The notes under the pieces are model-generated. The model searched no databases. It had not been told where the DNA came from and saw only the letters and a program-made list of their open reading frames with translations. The translations under genes and the position numbers were made by a program. Shown in pieces: positions 43,136-52,221 of a stretch of DNA of 64,000 nucleotides. The number at the start of each line of letters is the position of its first letter. Position 1 is the first letter of the stretch. Origin of the DNA: Bradyrhizobium betae (GTDB lineage: Bacteria; Pseudomonadota; Alphaproteobacteria; Rhizobiales; Xanthobacteraceae); NCBI RefSeq assembly GCF_004123905.1, contig NZ_MZXW01000053.1, positions 434,001-498,000 of the forward strand, written 5' to 3'.

Positions 43136-44076
43136 CGATGATGGAAGACGTCGAGGTCGATCAGCGCAAGCAACTGCCGAACTACCTGCTCGATGCGGCG
43201 GGTATCTCCATCGAACGCATGCCGATGCTCAATGTGATCTTCGATCGCATGGCGGCATTGTGCACCGACAGCCTCCAGCCGATGGCCGGAACGCCCTGTT
43301 ACTTCTCGGTCAACGGCATCACCAACGACCGCGTCGGCGACATCATCAAGGACTACGAAAGCAATGCCGTCGCCGCCGTGCTCTATGCCGAGCAGTGGGA
43401 CTCCCGCGTCATCATCATGCTCGATCGCGACTTCGTGTTCACGATGGTCGAGGCGATGTTCGGCTCGGACGGTGCCGAGCCGCCGCTCGACGTAGAGCGC
43501 ACCTTCTCGAACATCGAGCTCAAGCTGGTCCAGGCGCTGTTCGAACGCTTCGCTAAGGCGCTGCAAACCGCTTTCGCCGGGACGTCCAGCGTCACCTTCC
43601 GTGTCGAGCGGGTCGAGACCGCGATGGCCTCGCTGGCGATCGGGCGTGGCGGCAACATGTCGATCTGCGCGAACATCATGCTGCAGGCGCTGTTCCGCGG
43701 CGGCCAGATGTTCCTCATCGTTCCGCACTCCGCGCTCAATCCGCTGCGCCAGAAGCTCGCACATGTCGTCGTCAGTGAAGGCGGTGCGAACGATCCGCGC
43801 TGGCGCGAGCAGATGGAGAGCGAGGTCCATCGCACCGAGGTGACGTTGAGCGCAGTGCTCGACGAGAAGATGGTGACCCTCGACGACGTCGTGAAATTCC
43901 ATGTCGGGCAGGTGATCGAGCTCGAAGCTACGCCGCGTACGCTGGCCCGTCTCGAAAGCAACAATCAGGTGCTGTTCTGGTGTCAGATCGGCCAGCTGGA
44001 TGGCTATTACGCCATGCAGGTGGCGGATCCCGTCGATCAGAAACGGGAGTTCGTCGATGATATCCTATCTCGTTGA
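43132..44076 (+). CDS. fliM: Flagellar motor switch protein FliM
   Basis: 314 residues. The FliM middle domain is visible (VIFDRMAALCTDSLQPMAGTP; DRDFVFTMVEAMFGSDG; FSNIELKLVQALFERFAKALQ) and a C-terminal SpoA domain (DDVVKFHVGQVIELEATP). The usual N-terminal CheY-binding peptide (LSQxEIDALL) is not obvious here, a known feature of rhizobial FliM. It forms the C-ring with FliN and FliG and controls rotation. The ATG overlaps the motA stop (ATGA). Confidence 0.95.
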   Translation: MTMMEDVEVDQRKQLPNYLLDAAGISIERMPMLNVIFDRMAALCTDSLQPMAGTPCYFSVNGITNDRVGDIIKDYESNAVAAVLYAEQWDSRVIIMLDRDFVFTMVEAMFGSDGAEPPLDVERTFSNIELKLVQALFERFAKALQTAFAGTSSVTFRVERVETAMASLAIGRGGNMSICANIMLQALFRGGQMFLIVPHSALNPLRQKLAHVVVSEGGANDPRWREQMESEVHRTEVTLSAVLDEKMVTLDDVVKFHVGQVIELEATPRTLARLESNNQVLFWCQIGQLDGYYAMQVADPVDQKREFVDDILSR

Positions 44077-44371
44077 TGCCGTGCTGCTGATCGCGCTGGC
44101 CTTCACCAGCATGCGGGTGACCAAGATGCACCGCGAGTTGGCGCGCTTGCGCAGCTATCAGGGCGAGTTCTCGACCATCGTCCACGAGACGGCCGGCGCC
44201 TTCGACACGGTCATCACCGCGGCGCACGATTCCACTGCAAATCTGGGGCGGCTCGCCAATGTGCTCGGCACCAAGATCGATCAGGCTCACGAGGCGATCG
44301 CGGCGCTCGATGCCAGAAGCGGGCTCGTATCCACTGCGACCGCGGGCGGCGCCGACGTGAACAAGCATTAA
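44057..44371 (+). CDS. Small flagellar-operon membrane protein (DUF6468-like)
   Basis: 104 residues from the ATG at 44057; a longer frame begins at 44000 inside fliM, but its 5' part does not look coding. One N-terminal membrane helix (ISYLVDAVLLIALAFTSMRV) precedes a coiled-coil-like cytoplasmic or periplasmic region (KMHRELARLRSYQGEFSTIVHETAGAFDTVITAAH). It overlaps fliM by 20 bp and lies before fliN, the position of a DUF6468-type gene in other rhizobial clusters. Function unknown; a C-ring or stator accessory role is possible. Confidence 0.75.
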   Translation: MISYLVDAVLLIALAFTSMRVTKMHRELARLRSYQGEFSTIVHETAGAFDTVITAAHDSTANLGRLANVLGTKIDQAHEAIAALDARSGLVSTATAGGADVNKH

Positions 44372-44446
44372 AGCCGAACCGGCAGAACAATGACGATCGG
44401 AACGCCGCGGCGTTCCGGGAGCGGAAATACCAAGAGGCGATACCAA

Positions 44447-44827
44447 ATGGCGCAACCCTTCGAATATGATTCTGCATCAGCATCCGCATCGGGAGAAGCC
44501 GAGGCATCTCCGCTGGAGCGGCTGGCGGAGATTGCCGCGCGCACGGCGGAGGAGACCGGAAAGTTCGCCAATGTTGACGCGATCCTGCGCATTCCCGTCA
44601 CCATGCAGGTGGTGCTGGGTTCGGCGACCATCCCGGTGGCGAACCTGATGAAGCTCGGCCGCGGCGCGGTGGTTCCGCTCGACCACCGGGTCGGCGAGCC
44701 CGTCGACGTCGTCGTCAACGGCCGCATCGTCGCCCGCGGCGAGGTGGTCGTCGTCGAAGAGGACAATTCCCGCTTCGGCGTCTCGCTTACGGAGATTGTC
44801 GGGCCGCTGGGGCAGGGTGATACCTGA
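44447..44827 (+). CDS. fliN: Flagellar motor switch protein FliN
   Basis: 126 residues from the ATG at 44447; the frame opens at 44390 but the extra 19 residues are unlike FliN. The SpoA domain is at about 55-125 (ANVDAILRIPVTMQVVLGSATIPVANLMKLGRGAVVPLDHRVGEPVDVVVNGRIVARGEVVVV). It assembles with FliM at the bottom of the C-ring. An acidic, Ser/Ala-rich N-terminus precedes it. It is 2 bp before fliG, so translation is likely coupled. Confidence 0.94.
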   Translation: MAQPFEYDSASASASGEAEASPLERLAEIAARTAEETGKFANVDAILRIPVTMQVVLGSATIPVANLMKLGRGAVVPLDHRVGEPVDVVVNGRIVARGEVVVVEEDNSRFGVSLTEIVGPLGQGDT

Positions 44828-44829
44828 CC

Positions 44830-45870
44830 ATGGCGGCACAGGTCGGCATCGCTCCCATCAAGCAGCGAGGCGTTGCCGCGCTGGGTGGAACGGAAAAGGT
44901 CGCGGCACTCCTGCTGGCCATGGGTCGGCAGGCGGCTGCGAGCGTGCTCTCGCAGTTCGAGCCGCAGGATATCCGCATCGTCACCAAGGCCGCGGCGGAG
45001 CTGCGGCCGATCACTGCGCAGGAGCTCGAGTCGATCGTCGAGGAGTTCGCCCAGCAGTTCTCGATGGGCGCCAACATCCTCGGCACCATCGGTGGCCTGG
45101 AAGCCATACTCGGCGACGTGCTCCCGGCCGACCAGGTCTCGGCGATCATGTCGGACCTGCTCGGCAATTCGAGCCGGTCGGTGTGGGACCGCGTCTCGTC
45201 GGTGTCGGAAAACTCGCTGGCGACTTATCTCTCCAAGGAGCATCCGCAGACCGCGGCCCTGATCCTGTCCAAGGTCAAGCCGTCCTGCGCCGCCAAGGTG
45301 ATGAGCCAGTTGCCGTCGAGCCTGCGCAACGAGTTGATGCGGCGCGTGCTCAGCCTCAAGCCGATCGTCGAGGACGCGATGAAAGTCCTCGAAAAGACGC
45401 TGCACGAGGACCTGACGCTGAACTTCGCCCGTAACCTCGGCGCCGATACTTACGCGCGCGTCGCCGACATCATCAACAAGATGGAGCGCGGCCATATCGA
45501 GGACATGCTGAAGAGCCTGTCGGAGAAGCGGCCGAAGTCGGCCGAAGTGCTGAAGGAGCTGCTGTTCACCTTCGACGACGTGATCAACCTGGCGCCCAAG
45601 GCGCGCACCATGATCTTCGATCAGGTGCCGACCGATCGCATCGTCGTCGCGCTGAAGGGCACCGACAAGCATTTCCGCGAGTTGATCCTGTCTGCCGTCG
45701 CCTCGCGTGTCCGCCGCGTCGTCGAGCACGAACTCGCGATCGGCGAGCCGTCGAACCAGCGCGATGTGCTGGAGGCGCGCCGCGTCATCACCGACCTCGC
45801 ACTCGACCTCGCCGAGAAGGGTGAAATCGAGCTCAACCCCGACCAGGAGGATGAGCTGGTCTTCCGCTGA
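44830..45870 (+). CDS. fliG: Flagellar motor switch protein FliG
   Basis: 346 residues. Three-domain FliG architecture: GTEKVAALLLAMGRQAAASVLSQFEPQDIR at the N-terminus, an EHPQTAALILSKVKP-type middle domain, and the C-terminal torque domain with FDDVINLAPKARTMIFDQV and charged helix. FliG contacts FliF, FliM and the MotA loop. It follows fliN by 2 bp and precedes flhB by 13 bp. Confidence 0.96.
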   Translation: MAAQVGIAPIKQRGVAALGGTEKVAALLLAMGRQAAASVLSQFEPQDIRIVTKAAAELRPITAQELESIVEEFAQQFSMGANILGTIGGLEAILGDVLPADQVSAIMSDLLGNSSRSVWDRVSSVSENSLATYLSKEHPQTAALILSKVKPSCAAKVMSQLPSSLRNELMRRVLSLKPIVEDAMKVLEKTLHEDLTLNFARNLGADTYARVADIINKMERGHIEDMLKSLSEKRPKSAEVLKELLFTFDDVINLAPKARTMIFDQVPTDRIVVALKGTDKHFRELILSAVASRVRRVVEHELAIGEPSNQRDVLEARRVITDLALDLAEKGEIELNPDQEDELVFR

Positions 45871-45883
45871 CCGCTGAACGGGC

Positions 45884-46969
45884 ATGGCAGAATCATCCGA
45901 TCAGGAGAGCAAGACAGAAGAGCCGACCGAGAAGAAAGTCCGCGATGCGCTCGAACAGGGCCAAATCCCGGTCTCTCGGGAGGCCTCCATTTTCGCGACG
46001 CTGGCCGCGCTGATGGTGATCCTTTCGTTCCTGGTCGGCCCGGGCGTGCTGCAATTGACGCCGACGCTGACGGGCTTGCTCGACGATCCCGGCGGCTTTC
46101 CCCTCAGCAACGGCGCGGATGTGCAAAACCTGCTCAATGTGGTGGGCCTCCAGGCGTTACGATTCCTGGTGCCGCCGGTCGTCATCATTACGGTGTTCGG
46201 CCTCGCTTCCTCGCTGCTACAAAACGCGCCGCGCCTGGTGCTGGAGCGCATCATGCCGGATCTTTCGCGAATCTCCCCGATCGGCGGCTGGAGCCGGCTG
46301 TTCGGATCGCAGGGCCTCGTCGAGTTCGGCAAGTCGGTGTTCAAGCTCACCGCGGTGACTTCCGTCGTCGTCGTCGTGCTGCGCTCATCGGAAGCGAAGG
46401 CGTTCGAGGCGATGTACACCGATCCGGTTGCGCTGCCGGAGATGATCCTCAACATCGCGATGCGGATCGTCTCGGCGATTTGCATCGCCACCATCGTCCT
46501 GGTCGCGATCGATCTCGCCTGGGCGCGCTTCCACTGGCGGCGCGAATTGCGCATGACCAAGCAGGAGATCAAGGACGAGCACAAGCAGGCCGAGGGCGAT
46601 CCGCTGATCAAGGCACGCCTGCGCTCGCTGGCGCGCGATCGCTCGCGGCAGCGGATGATCACCTCGGCTGCGCGCGCGACGCTGGTGATCGCGAATCCAA
46701 CGCACTTCGCGATCGCGCTGCGTTACAATCGCGAGGAAAACCCTGCGCCGCTCGTGGTGGCCAAGGGCATGGACGTGATCGCACTGAAGATCCGCGAAGT
46801 CGCCGAGAAGAATCGCATCCCGGTGATCGAGAACAAGGCGCTGGCGCGCGCACTCTACGAGGCCGTTCAGGTCGATCAGGTGATTCCTGCGGAGTTCTTC
46901 CGGCCCGTGGCCGAGATCATCTACTTCCTCCAGTCGAAGCAGGCGCCGCGTCCCGAGAAGGTCCAGTAG
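45884..46969 (+). CDS. flhB: Flagellar export apparatus protein FlhB
   Basis: 361 residues. Four membrane helices in the N-terminal half, then a cytoplasmic domain with the autocleavage motif NPTH at residues 271-274 (VIANPTHFAIALRY), which sets the switch from hook to filament secretion. The opening DQESKTEEPTEKKVRDALEQGQIPVSRE is typical. It ends the motA-flhB run; an 84-base gap follows before flgB. Confidence 0.96.
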   Translation: MAESSDQESKTEEPTEKKVRDALEQGQIPVSREASIFATLAALMVILSFLVGPGVLQLTPTLTGLLDDPGGFPLSNGADVQNLLNVVGLQALRFLVPPVVIITVFGLASSLLQNAPRLVLERIMPDLSRISPIGGWSRLFGSQGLVEFGKSVFKLTAVTSVVVVVLRSSEAKAFEAMYTDPVALPEMILNIAMRIVSAICIATIVLVAIDLAWARFHWRRELRMTKQEIKDEHKQAEGDPLIKARLRSLARDRSRQRMITSAARATLVIANPTHFAIALRYNREENPAPLVVAKGMDVIALKIREVAEKNRIPVIENKALARALYEAVQVDQVIPAEFFRPVAEIIYFLQSKQAPRPEKVQ

Positions 46970-47053
46970 ATTTCCGAGGATGGTGCGTCGCCCAACAGCT
47001 TGACGAAAGCTTAACGCCCTAGGGTTCTTCCAACGGATCATAATGGGGCTGTC

Positions 47054-47434
47054 GTGGGACCGCTTTATCTCTTCGAACTCGCATCGTCGCAGGCGCGCTA
47101 CCTCGAGCTCCGCCAGTCGACCATTGCCACCAACGTCGCCAACGCCAATACGCCGGGCTTCAAGGCGCGCGATGTCGAACCCTTCAACAAGGTGCTCGAC
47201 GCGATGCCGGTCAGGCTTGCAACGACATCGCCGTCGCACATGCAGCTGTCCGCGACCGAGACCGATACGCGCGCGACCGCCAAAAAGGACAGCTGGGACG
47301 TGGTCCACTCCGGCAACTCCGTCAGCCTCGAGCAGGAAATGATCAAGGGTAGCGACGTCAATCGCGACTACTCGATGAATTCGGCAATCGTGCGGTCGTT
47401 CCACCGCATGGTCCTGTCGAGCGCAAAGGCCTGA
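47054..47434 (+). CDS. flgB: Flagellar basal-body rod protein FlgB
   Basis: 126 residues from a GTG at 47054. The rod-family motif is RQSTIATNVANANTPGFKARDVEPF, and the C-terminus carries LEQEMIKGSDVNRDYSMNSAIVRSFHRM. FlgB is a proximal rod subunit. It begins the long operon flgB to fliP; the 84-base gap upstream holds a CCCTAGGG palindrome (47017-47024). Confidence 0.94.
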   Translation: MGPLYLFELASSQARYLELRQSTIATNVANANTPGFKARDVEPFNKVLDAMPVRLATTSPSHMQLSATETDTRATAKKDSWDVVHSGNSVSLEQEMIKGSDVNRDYSMNSAIVRSFHRMVLSSAKA

Positions 47435-47445
47435 GGTGAATTGAC

Positions 47446-47862
47446 ATGCTGGACTCACTGAGTGCTTCCCTGACGGTTGCGAGCTCCGGGCTCGAAGCGC
47501 AGTCGACGCGCATGCGCATCGTCTCCGAAAACCTCGCCAACGCGACCGCGACCGGGCGGACTGCCGGCGCCGATCCGTATCAGCGCAAGACCATCACGTT
47601 CGATGCCGCGTTGGACCGCGCCTCGGGCTCGCAGCTCGCGAAGGTCAAGGAGATCGGGGTCGACACCACGCCCTACCGCGTCGAATACGAACCGGGACAT
47701 CCCGCCGCCGACAAGGCCGGCTACGTCAAGATGCCGAACGTCAACATGATGATCGAGATGGCGGACATGCGGGAAGTCAACCGGTCCTATGAAGCCAATC
47801 TCCAAGTGGTGAAACAGGTGAGGTCGATGCTGGGCATGACCATCGACCTTCTGAGGAGCTGA
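47446..47862 (+). CDS. flgC: Flagellar basal-body rod protein FlgC
   Basis: 138 residues. It opens with SASLTVASSGLEAQSTRMRIVSENLANATATG, the rod-family N-terminal heptad region, and ends VNRSYEANLQVVKQVRSMLGMTIDLLRS, the conserved C-terminus. FlgC is a proximal rod subunit. It is 11 bp after flgB and 2 bp before fliE. Confidence 0.95.
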   Translation: MLDSLSASLTVASSGLEAQSTRMRIVSENLANATATGRTAGADPYQRKTITFDAALDRASGSQLAKVKEIGVDTTPYRVEYEPGHPAADKAGYVKMPNVNMMIEMADMREVNRSYEANLQVVKQVRSMLGMTIDLLRS

Positions 47863-47864
47863 CA

Positions 47865-48194
47865 ATGCTTGAGGCGATTTCATCCACCGCGATTAACGCA
47901 GGGCAGGCGGCAAGCCGTGCCACGGAAACGCAGGCGATCGCGCCCGCTGCGCCGACCGCAATCCAGTCGACCGACGACATCGGCTTCGATTCGGTGATGA
48001 AGCAGGTGACGACCGACGCGATCGGCACGCTGAAAGCGGGCGAGGCGGCGTCGATCTCGGCGATGCAGGGCAAGGAATCGACGCGCAAGGTCGTCGAGGC
48101 GCTGATGTCGGCCGAGCAGGCCTTGCAGACGGCGGTCGCGGTTCGCGACAAGGTCGTGCAGGCCTACCAGGAAGTCGTTCGGATGTCGATTTGA
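47865..48194 (+). CDS. fliE: Flagellar hook-basal body complex protein FliE
   Basis: 109 residues. The FliE C-terminal region is recognisable: STRKVVEALMSAEQALQTAVAVRDKVVQAYQEVVRMSI. FliE joins the MS ring to the rod and is exported early. It follows flgC by 2 bp and precedes flgG by 18 bp, as in other rhizobial operons. Confidence 0.94.
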   Translation: MLEAISSTAINAGQAASRATETQAIAPAAPTAIQSTDDIGFDSVMKQVTTDAIGTLKAGEAASISAMQGKESTRKVVEALMSAEQALQTAVAVRDKVVQAYQEVVRMSI

Positions 48195-48212
48195 TCTGAA
48201 GGAGTGACGTAA

Positions 48213-49001
48213 GTGAAATCGCTCGCCATTGCGGCCACGGGCATGAATGCCCAGCAGACCAATATCGAAGTCATCGCGAACAACATCGCCAACATCAACT
48301 CGACGTCGTACAAGCGTGCGCGTGCGGAATTCACCGATCTGTTCTACCAGATGGACCGCATGCAGGGCGTCGCGAACGTCAACGGTTCGTCGCCGATCCC
48401 GGAAGGTTCCAATCTCGGCCTCGGCGTCAAGTCGACGGCCATCCGCAAGCTGCATATCCAGGGTGCGCTCACACAGACCGGCAACCCTTACGACCTCGCG
48501 ATCAACGGCCGCGGCTGGTTTCAGGTGCTCGGCCCGAACAACGAAGTGCAATACACCCGGGCCGGCGCATTCAGCCCCAACCCAAACGGTCAGCTAGTCA
48601 CCACCGACGGTTACTTGCTCGACCCGGCAATCACGATTCCGCAGGGAACGGTTCAGGTCACCGTCAACCAGACCGGACAAGTGTTCGCCAAGCTGGACAC
48701 GGAAGTGAACCCCCGGCAGATCGGCCAGCTCAACCTCGCCAACTTTGCCAACGAAGCCGGCCTCGAGCCGCTCGGCAGCAATCTCTATCGCGAGACCACG
48801 GCGTCCGGCACGCCGGTCGTCGGACTGCCGGGCGATTCCGGCTACGGCAAGATCAACCAGCAATATCTCGAAGCCTCGAACGTCGATCCGGTCAAGGAAA
48901 TCACCGAGTTGATCTCGGCGCAACGCGCCTATGAAATGAATGCCAAGGTCATCCAAGCCTCGGATGAAATGGCCTCGACCGTATCGAAGGGCCTTCGCTA
49001 G
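48213..49001 (+). CDS. flgG: Flagellar distal rod protein FlgG
   Basis: 262 residues, the normal length, from a GTG at 48213 with AAGGAG upstream. Rod-family N-terminus AATGMNAQQTNIEVIANNIANINSTSYKRARAEF and C-terminus LISAQRAYEMNAKVIQASDEMASTV. FlgG forms the distal rod. Its stop is only 7 bp before the likely GTG start of flgA. Confidence 0.96.
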   Translation: MKSLAIAATGMNAQQTNIEVIANNIANINSTSYKRARAEFTDLFYQMDRMQGVANVNGSSPIPEGSNLGLGVKSTAIRKLHIQGALTQTGNPYDLAINGRGWFQVLGPNNEVQYTRAGAFSPNPNGQLVTTDGYLLDPAITIPQGTVQVTVNQTGQVFAKLDTEVNPRQIGQLNLANFANEAGLEPLGSNLYRETTASGTPVVGLPGDSGYGKINQQYLEASNVDPVKEITELISAQRAYEMNAKVIQASDEMASTVSKGLR

Positions 49002-49008
49002 TTCCGGT

Positions 49009-49491
49009 GTGTCCATGTTGAACAGGGTGGGCCTGATCGTGCGCGGGTTGGCCGCCGTGCTGCTGGTGCTCGTCTCGGCGCGCGTCGCTGCAGCCGAGGA
49101 GAGGCGGCTTCCCGTGCCGGCCGTCTCGATCCGCGCCGGCGAGCTGATCCGGGACGACATGATCACCGAGCGAGTCTTTGCGCCGAACGTGCTCGGGGTC
49201 GCCATGTTCATTGAGGGGCGTCAGGTGCTCGTCGGCCGCATGGCGCGGCGGGCACTGCTGCCGGGCCAGCCGATCCCTACCAATTCGGTGGAGGATCCCT
49301 TCACCATCGCCCGGGGCGCCATGGTCAAGGTCGTGGTCGAGGACTCCGGCTTGTCGATCGTGACCTACGGTGCCGCGATGCAATCCGGCGCGCCGGGCGC
49401 GCTCATTACCGTACGAAACACCGACACGGGCGTGATCATCAGGGCGATCGTCCAGCCGGACGGCACCGTCAAGGTCGTGGACGGGTCATGA
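49009..49491 (+). CDS. flgA: P-ring assembly chaperone FlgA
   Basis: 160 residues from a GTG at 49009 or 158 from the ATG at 49015. A Sec signal peptide (VRGLAAVLLVLVSARVAAAEE) and SAF-like domain with VSIRAGELIRDDMITERVFAPN, then RRALLPGQPIPTNSVEDPFTIARGAMVKV. FlgA helps assemble the FlgI P-ring in the periplasm. It overlaps flgI by 4 bp (ATGA). Confidence 0.92.
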   Translation: MSMLNRVGLIVRGLAAVLLVLVSARVAAAEERRLPVPAVSIRAGELIRDDMITERVFAPNVLGVAMFIEGRQVLVGRMARRALLPGQPIPTNSVEDPFTIARGAMVKVVVEDSGLSIVTYGAAMQSGAPGALITVRNTDTGVIIRAIVQPDGTVKVVDGS

Positions 49492-50618
49492 CCAGATTCC
49501 TGATCGCGCTCGTCCTCATTCTTTCCGCCGCCAGCGCCCAGGCCGCCGTCCGCATCAAGGATATCGCGGACATCAAGGGTCTGCGCGAAAACCAGATCGT
49601 CGGTTATGGCCTCGTCATCGGCCTGAACGGCACCGGCGACACGCTTCGCAACGCTCCATTCACGGAGCAATCCCTGCAATCGATGCTCGAGAACATGGGC
49701 ATCAATGTCAGGAACGAGACCACCAGCACCAGCAACCCGACACGTCCGACAACGCTGCGCACGCGCAACGTCGCAGCCGTGATGGTGACCGCGGACCTGA
49801 CGCCCTCGATCGGGGCGGGTGAGCGTATGGACGTCACGGTGTCGTCGCTGGGCGATGCGACCTCGCTGCTCGGCGGCACACTGGTGATGACGTCGCTGCG
49901 CGCGGCGGATGGCGCGGTCTATGCGGTGGCGCAGGGCGCGGTCACGGTTGCCGGTTACAGCGTGGGCGGCCAGGCGCAGAGCGTCAGCCAGGGCACGCCC
50001 ACCGCAGGCCGCATTCCGAACGGCGCGCTGGTCGAGCGCGAGGTGCAGGGAAGCCTCCACGAGATGGAGTACCTGGTGCTGGAGCTCAAGAACCCTGATT
50101 TCGTCACGGCAACCCGCATCCTCGATGCCATCAATCGCTATGCCGGCGGCCGCTACCGGGCCCAGATCGCCTTCGAGCGCGACTACCGCACCATCGTGCT
50201 GTCGAAACCGCGGAACGTCGGACCCGTCCGTTTTCTCGCGGAAGTCGGCGAGCTGACGGTCGAGCCGGACACGCCGGCGCGGGTGGTCATCAACGAGCGC
50301 ACCGGCACGGTCGTGATCGGGCGTGACGTGCGGATATCGACCGTTGCGGTGACGCACGGCAATCTGACGGTCCGCGTCACCGAGCTTCCCGTGGTGTCGC
50401 AGCCGGCGCCGTTCTCGCGAGGGCAGACCGTGGTCGTTCCCCAGACCGTGGTCGAGGCCAACGAGGCCGGATCGCAGGTGGCAATCCTGAGCGGCGTCGA
50501 TCTCCAGCGCCTGGTGCGCGGATTGAACCAGATCGGCCTCAAACCGTCAGGCATCATCGCGATCCTCCAGGCGATCAAGTCGGCCGGCGCCCTCCAGGCC
50601 GACGTCATCGTGCAATGA
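49488..50618 (+). CDS. flgI: Flagellar P-ring protein FlgI
   Basis: 376 residues, the usual length. A Sec signal peptide (IALVLILSAASAQAA) precedes RIKDIADIKGLRENQIVGYGLVIGLNGTGD, the family opening; the C-terminus has LVRGLNQIGLKPSGIIAILQAIKSAGALQADVIVQ. FlgI forms the periplasmic P-ring around the rod. Translation is coupled to flgA by the ATGA overlap. Confidence 0.97.
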   Translation: MTRFLIALVLILSAASAQAAVRIKDIADIKGLRENQIVGYGLVIGLNGTGDTLRNAPFTEQSLQSMLENMGINVRNETTSTSNPTRPTTLRTRNVAAVMVTADLTPSIGAGERMDVTVSSLGDATSLLGGTLVMTSLRAADGAVYAVAQGAVTVAGYSVGGQAQSVSQGTPTAGRIPNGALVEREVQGSLHEMEYLVLELKNPDFVTATRILDAINRYAGGRYRAQIAFERDYRTIVLSKPRNVGPVRFLAEVGELTVEPDTPARVVINERTGTVVIGRDVRISTVAVTHGNLTVRVTELPVVSQPAPFSRGQTVVVPQTVVEANEAGSQVAILSGVDLQRLVRGLNQIGLKPSGIIAILQAIKSAGALQADVIVQ

Positions 50619-50649
50619 TGCACAAGCGTCGTGCAAGCTTGGTCGCTCA

Positions 50650-51471
50650 ATGCTCAGGTCTCGACCGAGAATCGCACACGGCCCGATGCTGAAATTGGAA
50701 CACAAAACCAAGCTGCTCCTCCTGATCGCGATCTCCGCGGTCGTGAGTGCTTCGCCCGTGCTTGCTCTGGACGAGGCCAAGCCGTCGAAGCCGCTCAACC
50801 TGCTGTCCTTCGCGCGGGCGCGCGCGCCCGAATCGCAGAAGCCGCCGCTGCCTGCTTCGGCGATTCCAGGCGACAATGCCTCGATGCGGGCGACGGCGTG
50901 GGCGGCCGAAGATTCCGGGCCAGTCACCACCGGCGCGGTGCCGGCGCCCGAAGCGCCTGCACCGGCACGAGCACCGGCAGCGCCCGCAGCCGCACCGGTT
51001 CGGCCTGCCAAACCCGGCAGCGTCACGGCGCCGCCGAAGCCTGCGCCGCCGCAGGCCGCCGCGTCGGGGGACAGCGAGGTCGCCCTGTTCTGCAGCAACG
51101 TGGCTGATCCCGCCGTCGATGCGAGGCTCGCCTGGCAGCTCAAGGAGCTGGAGAAGGCCGAGAGCCTGCTCCGTGAGCGGATCGCCGAGGTCGAGGCCAA
51201 GCGTGCCGAATACGAGAAGTGGATGGCGCTGCGCGACGACTTCCTGAAAAAGGCCGAGGCGCAGGTCGTCGAGATCTATTCGCGCATGAAGCCGGACGCC
51301 GCGGCGACCCAGATCGCCGGCATGGCGGACGAGACCGCCGCCGCCGTGCTCGCCAAGCTCAGCCCGAGGAGCTCGAGCGCGATCTTCAACGAGATGGATA
51401 CGGCGCGCGCCGCACACCTTGCCGATTTGCTCGGCGGAATGCGTCGCGTGGACGACGGAAAGACCAAATAG
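50650..51471 (+). CDS. motE: Motility protein MotE, MotC chaperone
   Basis: 273 residues from the Met at 50650; the Met at 50686 is an alternative that begins closer to the signal peptide (LLLLIAISAVVSASPVLALD). An Ala/Pro-rich segment follows at about 85-140, then a helical region with coiled coil (LAWQLKELEKAESLLRERIAEVEAKRAEYEKW) and a C-terminal MgtE-N-like helical repeat (MKPDAAATQIAGMADETAAAVLAKLSPRSSSAIFNEMD). In Sinorhizobium MotE is a periplasmic chaperone that stabilises MotC. Its partner motC is at 60856. It sits in flgI-motE-flgH order as in rhizobia and touches flgH directly. Confidence 0.9.
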   Translation: MLRSRPRIAHGPMLKLEHKTKLLLLIAISAVVSASPVLALDEAKPSKPLNLLSFARARAPESQKPPLPASAIPGDNASMRATAWAAEDSGPVTTGAVPAPEAPAPARAPAAPAAAPVRPAKPGSVTAPPKPAPPQAAASGDSEVALFCSNVADPAVDARLAWQLKELEKAESLLRERIAEVEAKRAEYEKWMALRDDFLKKAEAQVVEIYSRMKPDAAATQIAGMADETAAAVLAKLSPRSSSAIFNEMDTARAAHLADLLGGMRRVDDGKTK

Positions 51472-52179
51472 ATGAAAAAGCCGATCCTCGTCCTGTCGCT
51501 GCTGCTGTCGTCGGTGCTCCTGACCGGGTGCTTGAATGATCCGGCCGAGGTCCTGACCGGCCCGCGCCTGTCGCCCGTCGGCAGCGGCCTGCGGACGCAG
51601 GCCGAGCCGATCCCGGTGACGCCCCGTGTGCGTACGCCGGTCAGCTATCGCTCGACCTGGGACGACGGCACTGATCTCTACCGCGATCCCCGCGCCCGGC
51701 GCGCCGGCGACGTCGTGACTGTCATCATCTCGATGCAGGACAAGGCCAAGCTCGACAACAAGACCGATCGCTCGCGTGATTCGCAGATCAAGTTCGGGCT
51801 CGACTGGCTGATGGACGTCGCAGGATGGAGCGACAAGGGCTCGACCAGCGCCAACCTCAGCACCAACACCCAGATCAAAGGCAACGGCCAGATCGATCGC
51901 ACAGAGGACATCAAGCTCTCGATCGCCGCCATCGTCACCGACGTGTTGCCGAACGGCAATATGATGATCAGTGGCTCGCAGGAGTTCCGTGTCAACACCG
52001 AGATGCGCGTGCTCAACGTCGGCGGCATCGTGCGCCCGCGTGACATCTCGCGCACCAACACGATCTCCTACGAAAAGATCGCGGAGGCGCGGGTGTCCTA
52101 TGGCGGTCGCGGAAATCTGTCTGACGTGCAGCAGCCTGGATGGGGACATCGGATCTATGACGCCGTGGCACCATTCTGA
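51472..52179 (+). CDS. flgH: Flagellar L-ring lipoprotein FlgH
   Basis: 235 residues. The lipoprotein signal has lipobox LLTGC (Cys20), and the mature part contains DLYRDPRARRAGDVVTVIISMQDKAKLDNKT and the NGNMMISGSQEFRVNTEMRVLNVGGIVRPRDIS L-ring core. FlgH anchors in the outer membrane and forms the bushing for the rod. The ATG directly follows the motE stop. Confidence 0.96.
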   Translation: MKKPILVLSLLLSSVLLTGCLNDPAEVLTGPRLSPVGSGLRTQAEPIPVTPRVRTPVSYRSTWDDGTDLYRDPRARRAGDVVTVIISMQDKAKLDNKTDRSRDSQIKFGLDWLMDVAGWSDKGSTSANLSTNTQIKGNGQIDRTEDIKLSIAAIVTDVLPNGNMMISGSQEFRVNTEMRVLNVGGIVRPRDISRTNTISYEKIAEARVSYGGRGNLSDVQQPGWGHRIYDAVAPF

Positions 52180-52221
52180 GATTTGCGGCGGTCTGGCCGC
52201 GCGGCGAGGGCGGGGATCGTG

